Shown here in pieces: positions 16,368-23,910 of a DNA stretch of 37,269 bases. The stretch covers positions 1 through 37,269 of the forward strand of contig JAHFRC010000001.1 of assembly GCA_023259015.1 (NCBI GenBank), written 5' to 3'. Origin of the DNA: Nitrosomonadales bacterium (GTDB lineage: Bacteria > Pseudomonadota > Gammaproteobacteria > Burkholderiales > Gallionellaceae). A program made the translations under genes and the position numbers. The notes under the pieces were generated by a model. That model made no database searches. It saw nothing but the letters and a program-made list of their open reading frames with translations, and had not been told where the DNA came from. Each line of letters begins with the position of its first letter. Positions within the stretch are counted from its first letter, which is position 1.

Positions 16368-17330
16368 ATGTTCAAGTGGAAGAAACTAGGCAAGGTTTTT
16401 ACGCCGCAAGAAGTGGAAGGGCGCAGTTGGCTAAAGGAATTTGCGCAAGCTCCGGCTACACTGGTGTTCGATGATTTTGTGCGCGTGTATTTTTCCTGCC
16501 GCCCGCCGGTGGACGAGAATGGCCAGTATGTGAGCCATTCTGCCTATGTCGATCTGGAGCGCGCTGATCTGTTCAGGGTACGGCATATTGGCGAGCAACC
16601 CATATTAAGCTTGGGTGGGCTGGGCGAGTTCGACGAGTTCGGCACTTACCCGGTCTCCGTCATTCGCAATGGCGATGAAGTGCGCGCCTATTATGCGGGA
16701 TGGACGCGTTGCGAATCGGTGCCGTTTAACGTGGCGATCGGTGTCGCGACCAGCCGCGATGGGGGGAAGACTTTCGCCAAGCTCGGTAATGGCCCGGTAT
16801 TGTCGTATTCGCCGGACGAGCCTTTTGTGTTGAGTGGGCCAAAAATTCGGCGTTTCAACGATATCTGGTATCTGTGGTACATCGCCGGGCGCAAGTGGAA
16901 GCTGGTGGATGGGCGCGCGGAGCCGGTCTACAAAATACGCATGGCGTCTTCGAACGACGGCATCCATTGGAATAAGGCCAACAAGGATCTGATCGAGAGC
17001 CGCATCGAAGAAGGTGAAGCGCAAGCCAGCCCGGACGTATTCTATGCCAACGGCAAGTATCACATGTTCTTCTGCTACCGCTACAGCAGCCACTACCGGG
17101 GCAAGGAGAATGGTTACCGCATTGGTTACGCTTCCAGCGCCAACCTGACCGACTGGGTGCGCGATGATGCGAAAGCGGGCATCGACGTGTCGGAAGAAGG
17201 TTGGGATGCGGAGATGATCAGCTACCCGCATGTGTTCGAACTGGATGGAAGAACCTACCTGGCTTACCTGGGCAACCAGGTCGGCCGGCACGGCTTTGGC
17301 TTGGCAGTACTGGACGGGAAGCTGGAGTAA
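16368..17330 (+). CDS. GH43/GH32-like five-bladed beta-propeller protein 1
   Basis: A 320-residue soluble protein with no signal peptide. Repeated blade motifs are visible: LVFDDFVRVYFSCRPP, GDEVRAYYAGW, VAIGVATSRDGGKTF, IWYLWYIAGRKW, KIRMASSNDGIHWNK, KYHMFFCYRYSS, YRIGYASSANLTDWVRDD, WDAEMISYPHVF and RTYLAYLGNQVGRHGFGLAV. The SxDGxxW and GxYHMFF patterns are those of GH43/GH32/GH130-type propellers. The lack of a signal peptide suggests a cytoplasmic role, perhaps as a glycoside phosphorylase/hydrolase or a non-catalytic sugar-binding protein in glycan precursor synthesis. It follows the WbqC gene by 3 bp and is followed by a clear paralogue. Catalytic residues cannot be fixed without a structure-based alignment. 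Confidence 0.8.
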   Translation: MFKWKKLGKVFTPQEVEGRSWLKEFAQAPATLVFDDFVRVYFSCRPPVDENGQYVSHSAYVDLERADLFRVRHIGEQPILSLGGLGEFDEFGTYPVSVIRNGDEVRAYYAGWTRCESVPFNVAIGVATSRDGGKTFAKLGNGPVLSYSPDEPFVLSGPKIRRFNDIWYLWYIAGRKWKLVDGRAEPVYKIRMASSNDGIHWNKANKDLIESRIEEGEAQASPDVFYANGKYHMFFCYRYSSHYRGKENGYRIGYASSANLTDWVRDDAKAGIDVSEEGWDAEMISYPHVFELDGRTYLAYLGNQVGRHGFGLAVLDGKLE

Positions 17331-17333
17331 GGC

Positions 17334-18302
17334 ATGGGTGCGATGAAGTGGAAGAAACTCGGCAAGATATTCGACCCGGCGCAGTACAAGCTGCCGAACG
17401 ATTGCACGCAATTCGCCCAGTCGCCACAGGCGCTGGTGTTCGATGATTTCGTGCGCATTTATTTTTCCACCCGCTCTGTAGACAAGAGTAATGGCAAATA
17501 CCTCAGCCACATTGCCTTTGTCGAGATGCATAAGAACCTGCGCGATGTCATCCGCGTCTCCGACAAGACGGCCATCCCGCTCGGCAAGCTTGGCTGTTTT
17601 GACGAGCATGGTATCTTCCCGATGAGCGTCATGCGCCACGGCGATGCCGTGTATGGTTATACCTGCGGCTGGAGCCGGCGTGTTTCCGTCTCGGTGGATA
17701 CCGCCATCGGCCTGGCCATCAGCCGCGATGACGGCATCACCTTCCAGCGTATCGGCGACGGCCCTGTGCTGGCGTCGTCGCTGCATGAGCCGTGCCTGGT
17801 CGGCGACGGTTTCGTGAGAGTCATCGGCGGCGTATTCCACATGTGGTACATCTTCGGCACCGGCTGGAAACGGTTTTCGCCGGGCGTAGCGCCGGATCGC
17901 ACCTACAAGATCGGCCATGCGGTTTCCGGCGACGGCATTAACTGGGTCAAGGAAGAAGCGCGGCAGATCATTCCGGATCGCCTGGGTGCGGATGAGAGCC
18001 AGGCGCTGCCGACGGTGATCGCGATTGATGGCAGGCACCACATGTTTTTTTGCTATCGCCATTCGTTCGATTTCAGGAAGAACAAGGATCGCGGCTACCG
18101 CATCGGCCATGCATGGTCGGACGATTTGGTTAACTGGACGCGGGACGATGATAATCCGCTGCTCGACGTCACGGCGGGGGACTGGGATGCTGATATGCTG
18201 TGCTACCCGCATGTATTCGAGTGTGACGGGGAAGTGTACTTGCTCTACAACGGCAACGAATTCGGGCGCCACGGCTTCGGGTTGGCGGTATTGGAGCGAT
18301 GA
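17334..18302 (+). CDS. GH43/GH32-like five-bladed beta-propeller protein 2
   Basis: A 322-residue paralogue of the preceding gene, sharing MKWKKLGKIF, ALVFDDFVRIYFSTR, AIGLAISRDDGITF, YKIGHAVSGDGINW, RHHMFFCYRHS, YRIGHAWSDDLVNWTRDD, WDADMLCYPHVF and NEFGRHGFGLAVL. The two diverge most in the first blade and in the loop after GTGWKRF. The start may be 17334 (GGAG 6 bp upstream) or the ATG at 17343, which aligns with the paralogue's MFKWKKLGK. It has no signal peptide. Its stop overlaps the GNAT start (ATGA). The tandem pair suggests either two linked sugar substrates or a heteromeric complex; neither is proven. Confidence 0.8.
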   Translation: MGAMKWKKLGKIFDPAQYKLPNDCTQFAQSPQALVFDDFVRIYFSTRSVDKSNGKYLSHIAFVEMHKNLRDVIRVSDKTAIPLGKLGCFDEHGIFPMSVMRHGDAVYGYTCGWSRRVSVSVDTAIGLAISRDDGITFQRIGDGPVLASSLHEPCLVGDGFVRVIGGVFHMWYIFGTGWKRFSPGVAPDRTYKIGHAVSGDGINWVKEEARQIIPDRLGADESQALPTVIAIDGRHHMFFCYRHSFDFRKNKDRGYRIGHAWSDDLVNWTRDDDNPLLDVTAGDWDADMLCYPHVFECDGEVYLLYNGNEFGRHGFGLAVLER

Positions 18303-18766
18303 GCGCAGGAGTTCGATATTTTATGAACAAGGCATCCGCGGCGGAAATCGCCGAACATTTGGCGCGTTGTGATGCCAATTTCGTGCCGCTCCTGAGTGGG
18401 CGTGTCGAGATAAACAGCTATGCGCAAAAGATTGCAAGCTTTGCCACACGGTTTGAGGCATGGTCAGATGGCACGCTGGTCGGGCTGGTGGCGGCCTATT
18501 GCAACGATCATGAAAAGCGCATCGCCTATATCACCAGCATCAGTGTGTTGAAGGAGTGGGCGGGCAAGGGCATCGCCACATGTTTAATGAGCCGGTGCAT
18601 CGAGTACGCGCAAACACTGGGAATGAGGCAAGTCAGCCTGGAGGTGGCGCAGGAGAATGCGCCAGCCATCAGTTTATATGAGAAGAATGGTTTTGTCAGG
18701 GGCAGGGAGAATGCGCCGCTCGCCAGCATGCATCTGTATTTGAAAAATGGGGATGAACATGGATAA
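18299..18766 (+). CDS. GNAT family N-acetyltransferase
   Basis: A 155-residue protein with the GNAT acetyl-CoA motif: ITSISVLKEWAGKGIATCLM is the strand-4/helix-3 region (Q/WxxGxG/A), followed by VSLEVAQENAPAISLYEKNGFVRGRE, the typical C-terminal strand-helix-strand. In the same operon as a VioA-like aminotransferase, it is a good candidate for N-acetylating the amino sugar, a role filled in some clusters by hexapeptide acetyltransferases such as VioB. It overlaps the upstream gene by 4 bp (ATGA) and the downstream methyltransferase by 8 bp, so translation is coupled. The GNAT family is clear; the substrate is inferred from context. Confidence 0.85.
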   Translation: MSAGVRYFMNKASAAEIAEHLARCDANFVPLLSGRVEINSYAQKIASFATRFEAWSDGTLVGLVAAYCNDHEKRIAYITSISVLKEWAGKGIATCLMSRCIEYAQTLGMRQVSLEVAQENAPAISLYEKNGFVRGRENAPLASMHLYLKNGDEHG

Positions 18767-19508
18767 CAAACGTGACTACAACGCCGAAATAAATGATGCG
18801 GATAACCATAGGTATGCATATGATTTTGACTTCGACGTGATACACCCTTTCATGATCAAATCGTTTGAGCCTTTCTTCAACCAGGGAAGCCTGCTTGAAC
18901 TGGGAAGTTTCAAGGGCGATTTCACCAAACGATTTCTGTCTTATTTCGATGATGTGACTTGCGTAGAAGCATCAGATGTCGCGATTGAAGAAGCAAAGCG
19001 GAAGTTGGGCGATAAAGTAAAATTCGTAAATTCGCTTTTTGAGACTGCGCACCTGTCCAAACGCTATGACAATATCGTGCTGACTCATGTGTTGGAACAT
19101 CTGAATGATCCGGTGCTGGTGTTGAAACGCATCAATGAGGAGTGGCTGGCTGAGAACGGCCGGTTCTTCTTGGTGTGCCCCAATGCAAACGCACCATCGC
19201 GGCAGATCGCCGTCAAGATGGGATTGATTCCGCACAACGCTGCCGTTACGCCAGCCGAGGCGGAGCATGGTCACCGCTGTACCTATTCATTGGATACGCT
19301 GGAGCGGGATGCAGTATCGGCGGGGCTGAAGGTGGTGCACCGCTCCGGGATATTCTTCAAGGCGTTGGCGAACTTCCAGTGGGATCGGTTGCTGCAAACG
19401 GACATTATCTCTAATGAATATCTTGAAGGCTGCTACAAACTCGGGCAACAATATCCGGATTTGTGCTCCAGCATTTTTCTTCTGTGTGAACGGGGTGATA
19501 ACAAATGA
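18759..19508 (+). CDS. Class I SAM-dependent methyltransferase
   Basis: Three in-frame ATGs lie at 18747, 18753 and 18759. The last is preceded by GGGGA at 6 bp and is chosen, giving 249 aa beginning MDNKRDYNAEIN. The SAM motif I is LLELGSFKGDFTKRF, the strand-2 acidic residue is in CVEASD, and IVLTHVLEHLNDPVLVLKRI is motif IV and the following helix (Methyltransf_23-like). No zinc ribbon is present, unlike the methyltransferase at 2181. It probably methylates a sugar or lipid-linked intermediate of the operon's product. It overlaps the GNAT gene by 8 bp and the glycosyltransferase by 4 bp (ATGA). Confidence 0.87.
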   Translation: MDNKRDYNAEINDADNHRYAYDFDFDVIHPFMIKSFEPFFNQGSLLELGSFKGDFTKRFLSYFDDVTCVEASDVAIEEAKRKLGDKVKFVNSLFETAHLSKRYDNIVLTHVLEHLNDPVLVLKRINEEWLAENGRFFLVCPNANAPSRQIAVKMGLIPHNAAVTPAEAEHGHRCTYSLDTLERDAVSAGLKVVHRSGIFFKALANFQWDRLLQTDIISNEYLEGCYKLGQQYPDLCSSIFLLCERGDNK

Positions 19509-20425
19509 AAATTTCTTTTGTTGTTGCCGTTTATTACAACGAGGGCGCCCTTTCCAAAACTCATGAAAAGATACAGTCGGTATTCTCGAATGAACTTGCG
19601 CAGCATGAATACGAGATCGTCTTTGTGGATGATGGATCAAAGGATGGCTCTTTGCGGGAAATATTAAACCTCAGGGAAAGCGACCCTCGGGTCAAGGTGA
19701 TCACTTTCACCAGAAACTTCGGCCAGATGGCTGCCATGCTGGCCGGATTCAGGGAAACCACCGGTGATGCGGTCATCAATATATCTGCCGACCTGCAGGA
19801 TCCGGTTGAACTGATCCCGCAGATGGTGAAGAGATGGCAGGATGGTTCCGAGATTGTTATTTGCTACCGGACGGATCGCTCGGACACATTATCCGCAAAA
19901 CTGTTTTCGCGCCTTGCCTACGGCGTGTTGCGCATGTCGCTGCCGCAAATACCCCCTGGCGGATTCGATTTTGTGTTGATGGACAGGAAGGTAATGGACT
20001 CTTTCAATGCGATCGACGTGCGACATCGGTTCTTTCAGGGAGATCTGCTATGGACCGGTTACCACACCAGCTTCATTCCGTATGTTCGCCTGAAGAGAAC
20101 GATCGGGAAATCGCAATATAATTTCGGGAAGAAGCTGAAAAATTTCCTGGATGCGGTACTGGATGCTTCATATCTGCCGATCAGGTTCATCTCCCTGGCA
20201 GGGATAGTTACTTCCATGCTTGGGGTGTTGTATAGCATAAGTATTGTCATCAGTTGGATGCGCGGTGAGACTCCATTTTCCGGCTGGGCGCCCATCATGA
20301 TCGCAATCCTGTTGGTGGGCGGGTTGATCATGGTGATGCTGGGCGTGATCGGGGAATATGTTTGGCGTATCAATGAAGAGGTGCGCAAGAGGCCGAACTA
20401 TGTCATCCGGGATAAATTTCTGTAA
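19505..20425 (+). CDS. GT2 polyprenyl-phosphate glycosyltransferase, GtrB/DPM1-like
   Basis: A 306-residue GT-A fold enzyme: SFVVAVYYNEGALSKTHEK is the nucleotide-binding start, FVDDGSKDGS the first acidic motif, TRNFGQMAAMLAGF the conserved block, and ISADLQDPVELIPQM the metal-binding region (SADLQ where most relatives have DADLQ). Two C-terminal TM helices (about 230-250 and 265-290) anchor it to the inner membrane. GtrB/DPM1-type enzymes transfer a sugar from a nucleotide donor to undecaprenyl phosphate. A gtrA-type flippase gene follows 24 bp later, making a GtrAB pair. The GT-C partner is presumably one of the polytopic proteins elsewhere in the window. The sugar is unknown. Confidence 0.9.
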   Translation: MKISFVVAVYYNEGALSKTHEKIQSVFSNELAQHEYEIVFVDDGSKDGSLREILNLRESDPRVKVITFTRNFGQMAAMLAGFRETTGDAVINISADLQDPVELIPQMVKRWQDGSEIVICYRTDRSDTLSAKLFSRLAYGVLRMSLPQIPPGGFDFVLMDRKVMDSFNAIDVRHRFFQGDLLWTGYHTSFIPYVRLKRTIGKSQYNFGKKLKNFLDAVLDASYLPIRFISLAGIVTSMLGVLYSISIVISWMRGETPFSGWAPIMIAILLVGGLIMVMLGVIGEYVWRINEEVRKRPNYVIRDKFL

Positions 20426-20449
20426 GGCAGTGATGGCACAGGGCATGGA

Positions 20450-20839
20450 ATGCATAAGCTGAGAATTGAATTCTCGAAGTTTACTGTGGTGGGTGCGGTG
20501 AATTTTGTTTTTACCTTCGTTTTGTATTACCTGTCAGTCAAGATAATCAAATGGAATTATTTGATTTCCCTTGTCGCGGTGTCACTGCTGGGCATGATCC
20601 TTACCTATGCGTTAAACCATATCTGGGTATTTAAGCCAGAGCAAAAATTGGCGTTCAGGGGGCGGTTTTTAAAATATATTTTTGCCGGTTTTGTGTCAAT
20701 CTTGTTGAATCTTGTTGCATTGGGCTATATCGTTGAACATACTGGTTATGACCCCTTTTATGTGCAAACGGGGCTGATTCCTTTCATCGTCATTTTCAAT
20801 TTCTCCACGGCAAAATACTGGTCGTTGCGTTTAATCTAA
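20450..20839 (+). CDS. GtrA family membrane protein (lipid-linked sugar flippase)
   Basis: A 129-residue, four-TM protein. FSKFTVVGAVNFVFTFVLYYLS is the GtrA N-terminal block and LNHIWVFK the conserved mid-protein motif (NHxWVF). AGGG lies about 6 bp before the ATG. It ends the plus-strand operon, directly after the GtrB-like gene with which it should act. The stop codon TAA lies within the 4-bp direct repeat that flankss the MITE-like element, so the element landed exactly at the end of this gene without changing the protein. It is only distantly similar to the GtrA at 1769. Confidence 0.9.
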   Translation: MHKLRIEFSKFTVVGAVNFVFTFVLYYLSVKIIKWNYLISLVAVSLLGMILTYALNHIWVFKPEQKLAFRGRFLKYIFAGFVSILLNLVALGYIVEHTGYDPFYVQTGLIPFIVIFNFSTAKYWSLRLI

Positions 20840-21113
20840 GGAAACACTGAACAAGTTCTCCATGAGCCGCGTTGCTGTCCAAATCGCGATGATCGCAAGG
20901 CGCGCGACGAAGGTCGTAGCCGGGACTACGATGCCGAGGAGCACAACGCAGTGAGCGCGCGATTTTGCTGCAACCAGCATGGGCACAGGTTTTGCGGGCG
21001 GTCTGCGGCGTTGCGCTCGTTGCGAAGGGGGGTTCCATTCGCTGCCTCGCGCGCCTTGCATTCCATCCCGCAAAACCGAGTGCGCGGCCATGTGGGGCTT
21101 GTTCAGTGTTTCC
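20840..21113. mobile_element. MITE-like element with 16-bp perfect terminal inverted repeats
   Basis: The element opens with GGAAACACTGAACAAG (20840-20855) and closes with the exact reverse complement (21098-21113). It is flanked by the direct repeat CTAA (20836-20839 and 21114-21117), consistent with a 4-bp target duplication. It is 274 bp long, GC-rich, and contains no convincing gene. Short size, perfect termini and absence of a transposase are the marks of a non-autonomous transposon moved in trans, similar in style to Correia-type elements. The first CTAA contains the stop codon of the gtrA-type gene. Confidence 0.75.
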
Positions 21114-21117
21114 CTAA

Positions 21118-21224
21118 TGGAAATTGAGTTATTGAGGGTTTTCTTGAAACGTTTTTGTGCAGTATCTGATTTTGGAAGGGGTCATCGGAGTGGCAAGATT
21201 ATTGTGTCATGCAAGTTTGTTTTA
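21118..21224. other. Convergent spacer after the MITE-like element
   Basis: Just over 100 bp lie between the element and the end of the convergent SGNH gene. No ORF is convincing here and no clear hairpin-plus-T terminator is visible. Confidence 0.4.
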
Positions 21225-23108
21225 TTAATCCAGTTGCAGTGCCGAATGTTCAGAAGCAACCAGATATTTGCCGAAAGCATCAATCATTGCTGAGGGTTGT
21301 AAATGAAACTGATCGATATGCCACTCCCCGTTGGCGATGCCATCGCCTCGATCAGTAAGTGCAAATACGTCAAGAAAATCCAAGCCTGCAACCAAGGCAT
21401 TTTCTTTGAGAATTGCATTAAAAAGCCTTATTAGCTTTACAAGCTGATCTGCCGTTTCTGTATCCAACGTATGCAATCGAACAATATTGACTGCGGGTAT
21501 GCCGCCAACTATCACTCGATGCCCAAATTTGGCTGCAACTCTGGCCACGTAAGAAATGTACGAAGTTACTGTAGCTCTTGCTATATCTTCCATAGTCATT
21601 TCCGGTGATTTCTTCCATGCCTTGATAACACCTTCGTCGTGGCGACAGTCAATTTCACCGATGAGCAGCAAGATTTCAGAAGCGTGTGGAAGTGTTTCCA
21701 CGATGTTCTGGAATTGGGATTTGAACCTGTTCTGACTATTATTGCCAAGATGCCATTGTTTGCACCCCACAATCAATTCCGCAGAGCATTTCATTTCTCG
21801 ATCACGGTAGGAAACCAGTGCACCATGGGCAGACAGGCAGTGGCTGTCGCCGATAACATATAGCTGGCCAGCACCTTTTTCTTGATGTTTTTTATCGTTA
21901 TCTTCTTGTTTTTTCGACAAAAGAAAACCCATATAATTCCAGTAAGCACGAGCATTTTGTTGTTCGAAACCGGAGGTTGCATTTATTGGTTGTGAAATAT
22001 CCAGCATGCGTCTGCTTTGCCCGATATTTTCATTCAAGTAATATAGTACCGTCAAAGATACGGCTGCATTTACCCCCTCGCCATGCGGGTCGATGGTCAA
22101 AACTTTTTGAAAAATGGAGATAGCCTGATCAGTATTGCCTAAGTAACGATGTATGTTGCCAAAATTATTATATTCCTTAGCGTAATCCGGTTTGATCTCC
22201 AGTGCCTGTCGATAGCAGGCTTCTGCTTCATTCAGCCGGCCAAGTTTCAGTAATATGCGGCCGAGACTGATGTGAGCTTCGAAGAAATCTGGTTTTATAT
22301 CCAGCGCACGTCGGCACAAGGATTCTGCTTCGGACAATTTTCCTAGTTTTAAGAGCATGCTTCCCAGGTTATCGTATGCTTCGGCAATATCTGGATTGAT
22401 CTGCAATGCTTGCCGGTGGCTGGCTTCTGCCTCATCCAGCCGGCCCAGTTCATGAAGAGTGATGCCAAGGTTGCAGTGTGCCTGGGCAAAGTCGGGTTTG
22501 ATTTGCAGGGCACGCCGGTAGCTGGCTTCTGCCTCGTTTAGCCTGCCAAGTCCCTTGAGGGTGTTGCCCAGGTTGTAATGCGTTTCAGCGATACCGGGTT
22601 TGATTTGCAGCGCCCGCCGGTAACTTGCCTCGGCCTCATCCAGCCGACCAAGGTCGCCGAGGGTGATGCCCAGGTTGCTGAGCACATTGGCGTTATGCGG
22701 ATCGATCTGTAATGCCCGCCGATAACTTGCCTCGGCTTCATCCAACCGTCCCAGGTCGCCGAGGACATTGCCCAGATTGCTATGTACATCGGCATCATCA
22801 GGCAAGAATTTTGCTGCATTCTGCAAGGCAGCCAGGCCATCCTTGCCCTGCATTTGAAGGGATGCGCCCAATAAATTCCAGACAAATCCGGATTCCGGAT
22901 ATTTCTCAAGCAGCAGGTGCGCTTGGCTTTCCAACTCTGCAAGGCGTCCGGCATTAAACAAGGCTTCAAGCTGATCGCATTCGACGGCGGTGGGCGCCGC
23001 TTTCTTCCAGGCAACTTTGGGCTTGGCGGATTCGTACCACTCCAGGCAGCATTTTTCAAATGTCTTTCCGCTGCCGCAGGGGCACGGGGCATTTCTTTCC
23101 GGTTTCAT
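21225..23108 (-). CDS. SEC-C / TPR / SGNH-hydrolase-like protein
   Basis: A 627-residue protein in three parts. A SEC-C zinc-binding motif (PCPCGSGKTFEKCC, cysteines 9, 11, 20, 21) is followed by seven 34-residue TPRs (about 106-343, e.g. LGNVLGDLGRLDEAEASYRR). The C-terminal domain (about 415-625) has SGNH features: VIGDSHCLSAHG (S422), LLIGEIDCRHDEG (about 482-494) and DQFHLQP (D599/H602). No signal peptide is seen, so a cytoplasmic location is expected. Its first 120 residues closely match the O-GlcNAc-transferase protein at 31178. The SGNH part could be an esterase or acyltransferase acting on a TPR-bound partner. AGGG precedes the ATG by about 5 bp. It faces the end of the plus-strand operon. 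Confidence 0.82.
   Translation of the reverse strand: MKPERNAPCPCGSGKTFEKCCLEWYESAKPKVAWKKAAPTAVECDQLEALFNAGRLAELESQAHLLLEKYPESGFVWNLLGASLQMQGKDGLAALQNAAKFLPDDADVHSNLGNVLGDLGRLDEAEASYRRALQIDPHNANVLSNLGITLGDLGRLDEAEASYRRALQIKPGIAETHYNLGNTLKGLGRLNEAEASYRRALQIKPDFAQAHCNLGITLHELGRLDEAEASHRQALQINPDIAEAYDNLGSMLLKLGKLSEAESLCRRALDIKPDFFEAHISLGRILLKLGRLNEAEACYRQALEIKPDYAKEYNNFGNIHRYLGNTDQAISIFQKVLTIDPHGEGVNAAVSLTVLYYLNENIGQSRRMLDISQPINATSGFEQQNARAYWNYMGFLLSKKQEDNDKKHQEKGAGQLYVIGDSHCLSAHGALVSYRDREMKCSAELIVGCKQWHLGNNSQNRFKSQFQNIVETLPHASEILLLIGEIDCRHDEGVIKAWKKSPEMTMEDIARATVTSYISYVARVAAKFGHRVIVGGIPAVNIVRLHTLDTETADQLVKLIRLFNAILKENALVAGLDFLDVFALTDRGDGIANGEWHIDQFHLQPSAMIDAFGKYLVASEHSALQLD
22080..22793 (-). 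repeat. Seven tandem TPR-coding repeats, 102-bp period
   Basis: Within the SGNH gene, a 102-bp unit (34 codons) recurs seven times. The DNA itself is highly similar between neighbouring units; for example the stretch coding DEAEAS(Y/H)R recurs at 102-bp steps around 22424, 22526, 22628 and 22730. This degree of identity suggests recent unit duplication and possible length variation by slippage or recombination. Confidence 0.8.
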
Positions 23109-23200
23109 TGCTACCCTTGATCAAGTTATGGGCGCTTCTATACATAGCGACATAAATCTACTGATAAAACTACCATTCCACTGATGGAACTACTAGCCAC

Positions 23201-23277
23201 TCGACTAAGCGAGCAAAGTACGCTCGCCAAGTCGCTGGTTATAAGCGCGATGAAACATGCGCTAAGTGGCTGGTTAT
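23201..23277 (+). repeat. Tandem REP-like hairpin units
   Basis: Two adjacent units each form a short hairpin followed by a conserved tail. Unit 1 pairs GCGAGC with GCTCGC, with an outer CGACT/AGTCG pairing, and ends AAGTCGCTGGTTAT. Unit 2 pairs AGCGC with GCGCT and ends AAGTGGCTGGTTAT. A hairpin plus a fixed flanking tail is the general layout of REP elements handled by RAYT-type transposases. No such transposase is in the window. Confidence 0.55.
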
Positions 23278-23402
23278 GTATAACTCTGGGGCTGGATCAG
23301 GCGGTGTTGGTTCCAGCATAACATGCTACGCATGTGAGCCTGCGCCGCAACTTTGTTGTCGCGCTCCTCAATACTACTGTGTATGCTCCGGGCGCTGTGC
23401 TG

Positions 23403-23441
23403 ACCAGCGACTTGGCTGGCGTATTTTGCCAGCTTAGTCGA
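23403..23441 (-). repeat. Inverted copy of the REP-like hairpin with compensatory stem changes
   Basis: The reverse complement of this 39-bp segment matches 23201-23239 at 34 of 39 positions. Four of the five differences fall in the stem and are paired: GCGAGC/GCTCGC becomes GCTGGC/GCCAGC. The fifth is in the loop. The hairpin is therefore preserved although its sequence changed. Confidence 0.65.
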
Positions 23442-23727
23442 ATGGCCATGTAACGCTCCGGCTTCACCCACCCCAGAGCCGCTCGCTACGATTTCTGTCG
23501 CCATGTATAAAAATACGATTAAATTTGCCCATTAATAGTGCGTTGCAGTTCTTTTGCAGTACGACTAATTTTAGTGCAAAAGTAATGTAATTACGGTTTC
23601 TTTCTTGGGCATCCCCGCGCCTTATGCCACCGCAGATCCTAGTTGGTCACTTTGTGGGGTATCTAGGTTCCCACAGTTCTTCGTGGTTTAGATTATTGAC
23701 CTTTACATAATTCACGACACACATGTT

Positions 23728-23810
23728 GTCATTCCCGCGAAGGCGGGAATCCAGCAAGACAAGAAGTTTTTCGTTTAAACCCACTGGATTCCCGCCTTCG
23801 CGGGAATGAC
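23728..23810. repeat. 27-bp inverted repeat around GTCATTCCCGCGAAGGCGGG
   Basis: The left arm (23728-23754) begins GTCATTCCCGCGAAGGCGGG and the right arm (23784-23810) is its exact reverse complement, with 29 bp between. Each arm is itself a small hairpin (ATTCCCGC, loop GAAG, GCGGGAAT). This is a widespread proteobacterial intergenic repeat type. Lying about 100 bp beyond the stop of GT-C/TPR copy 4, it may also act in transcript termination or stability. Confidence 0.8.
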
Positions 23811-23910
23811 GCAGCAATTTTATTGTTTTCCAAATTCCATTCCGGGTGATGCAGCGTTGTCTTCAATTATGTAAACCCCAATAGGGAGGTTAGATATATC
23901 CCCCATGGCT

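Larger units (their letters stand above)
23109..23910. other. Structured 800-bp intergenic region without a convincing gene
   Basis: The spacer between the SGNH gene and GT-C/TPR copy 4 contains a cluster of imperfect hairpin repeats (23201-23441) and a large palindrome (23728-23810), listed separately. The 76-codon minus-strand ORF at 23274-23504 lies over the hairpin cluster and is better explained by it. Between 23510 and 23720 I see only AT-rich sequence. Confidence 0.6.

Noticed and set aside
16605-18272. A 555-codon minus-strand ORF spanning both beta-propeller genes
   Set aside because: It is antisense to two clear paralogous coding genes with tight operon spacing. Its product has no family motif and is explained by codon bias on the opposite strand.
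23274-23504. A 76-codon minus-strand ORF in the intergenic region before copy 4
   Set aside because: It overlaps the inverted hairpin repeats, whose structure explains the sequence better. No protein family was recognised.
23728-23810. The large palindrome considered as part of a CRISPR array
   Set aside because: There are only two inverted arms, with no set of regularly spaced direct repeats and no cas genes nearby.
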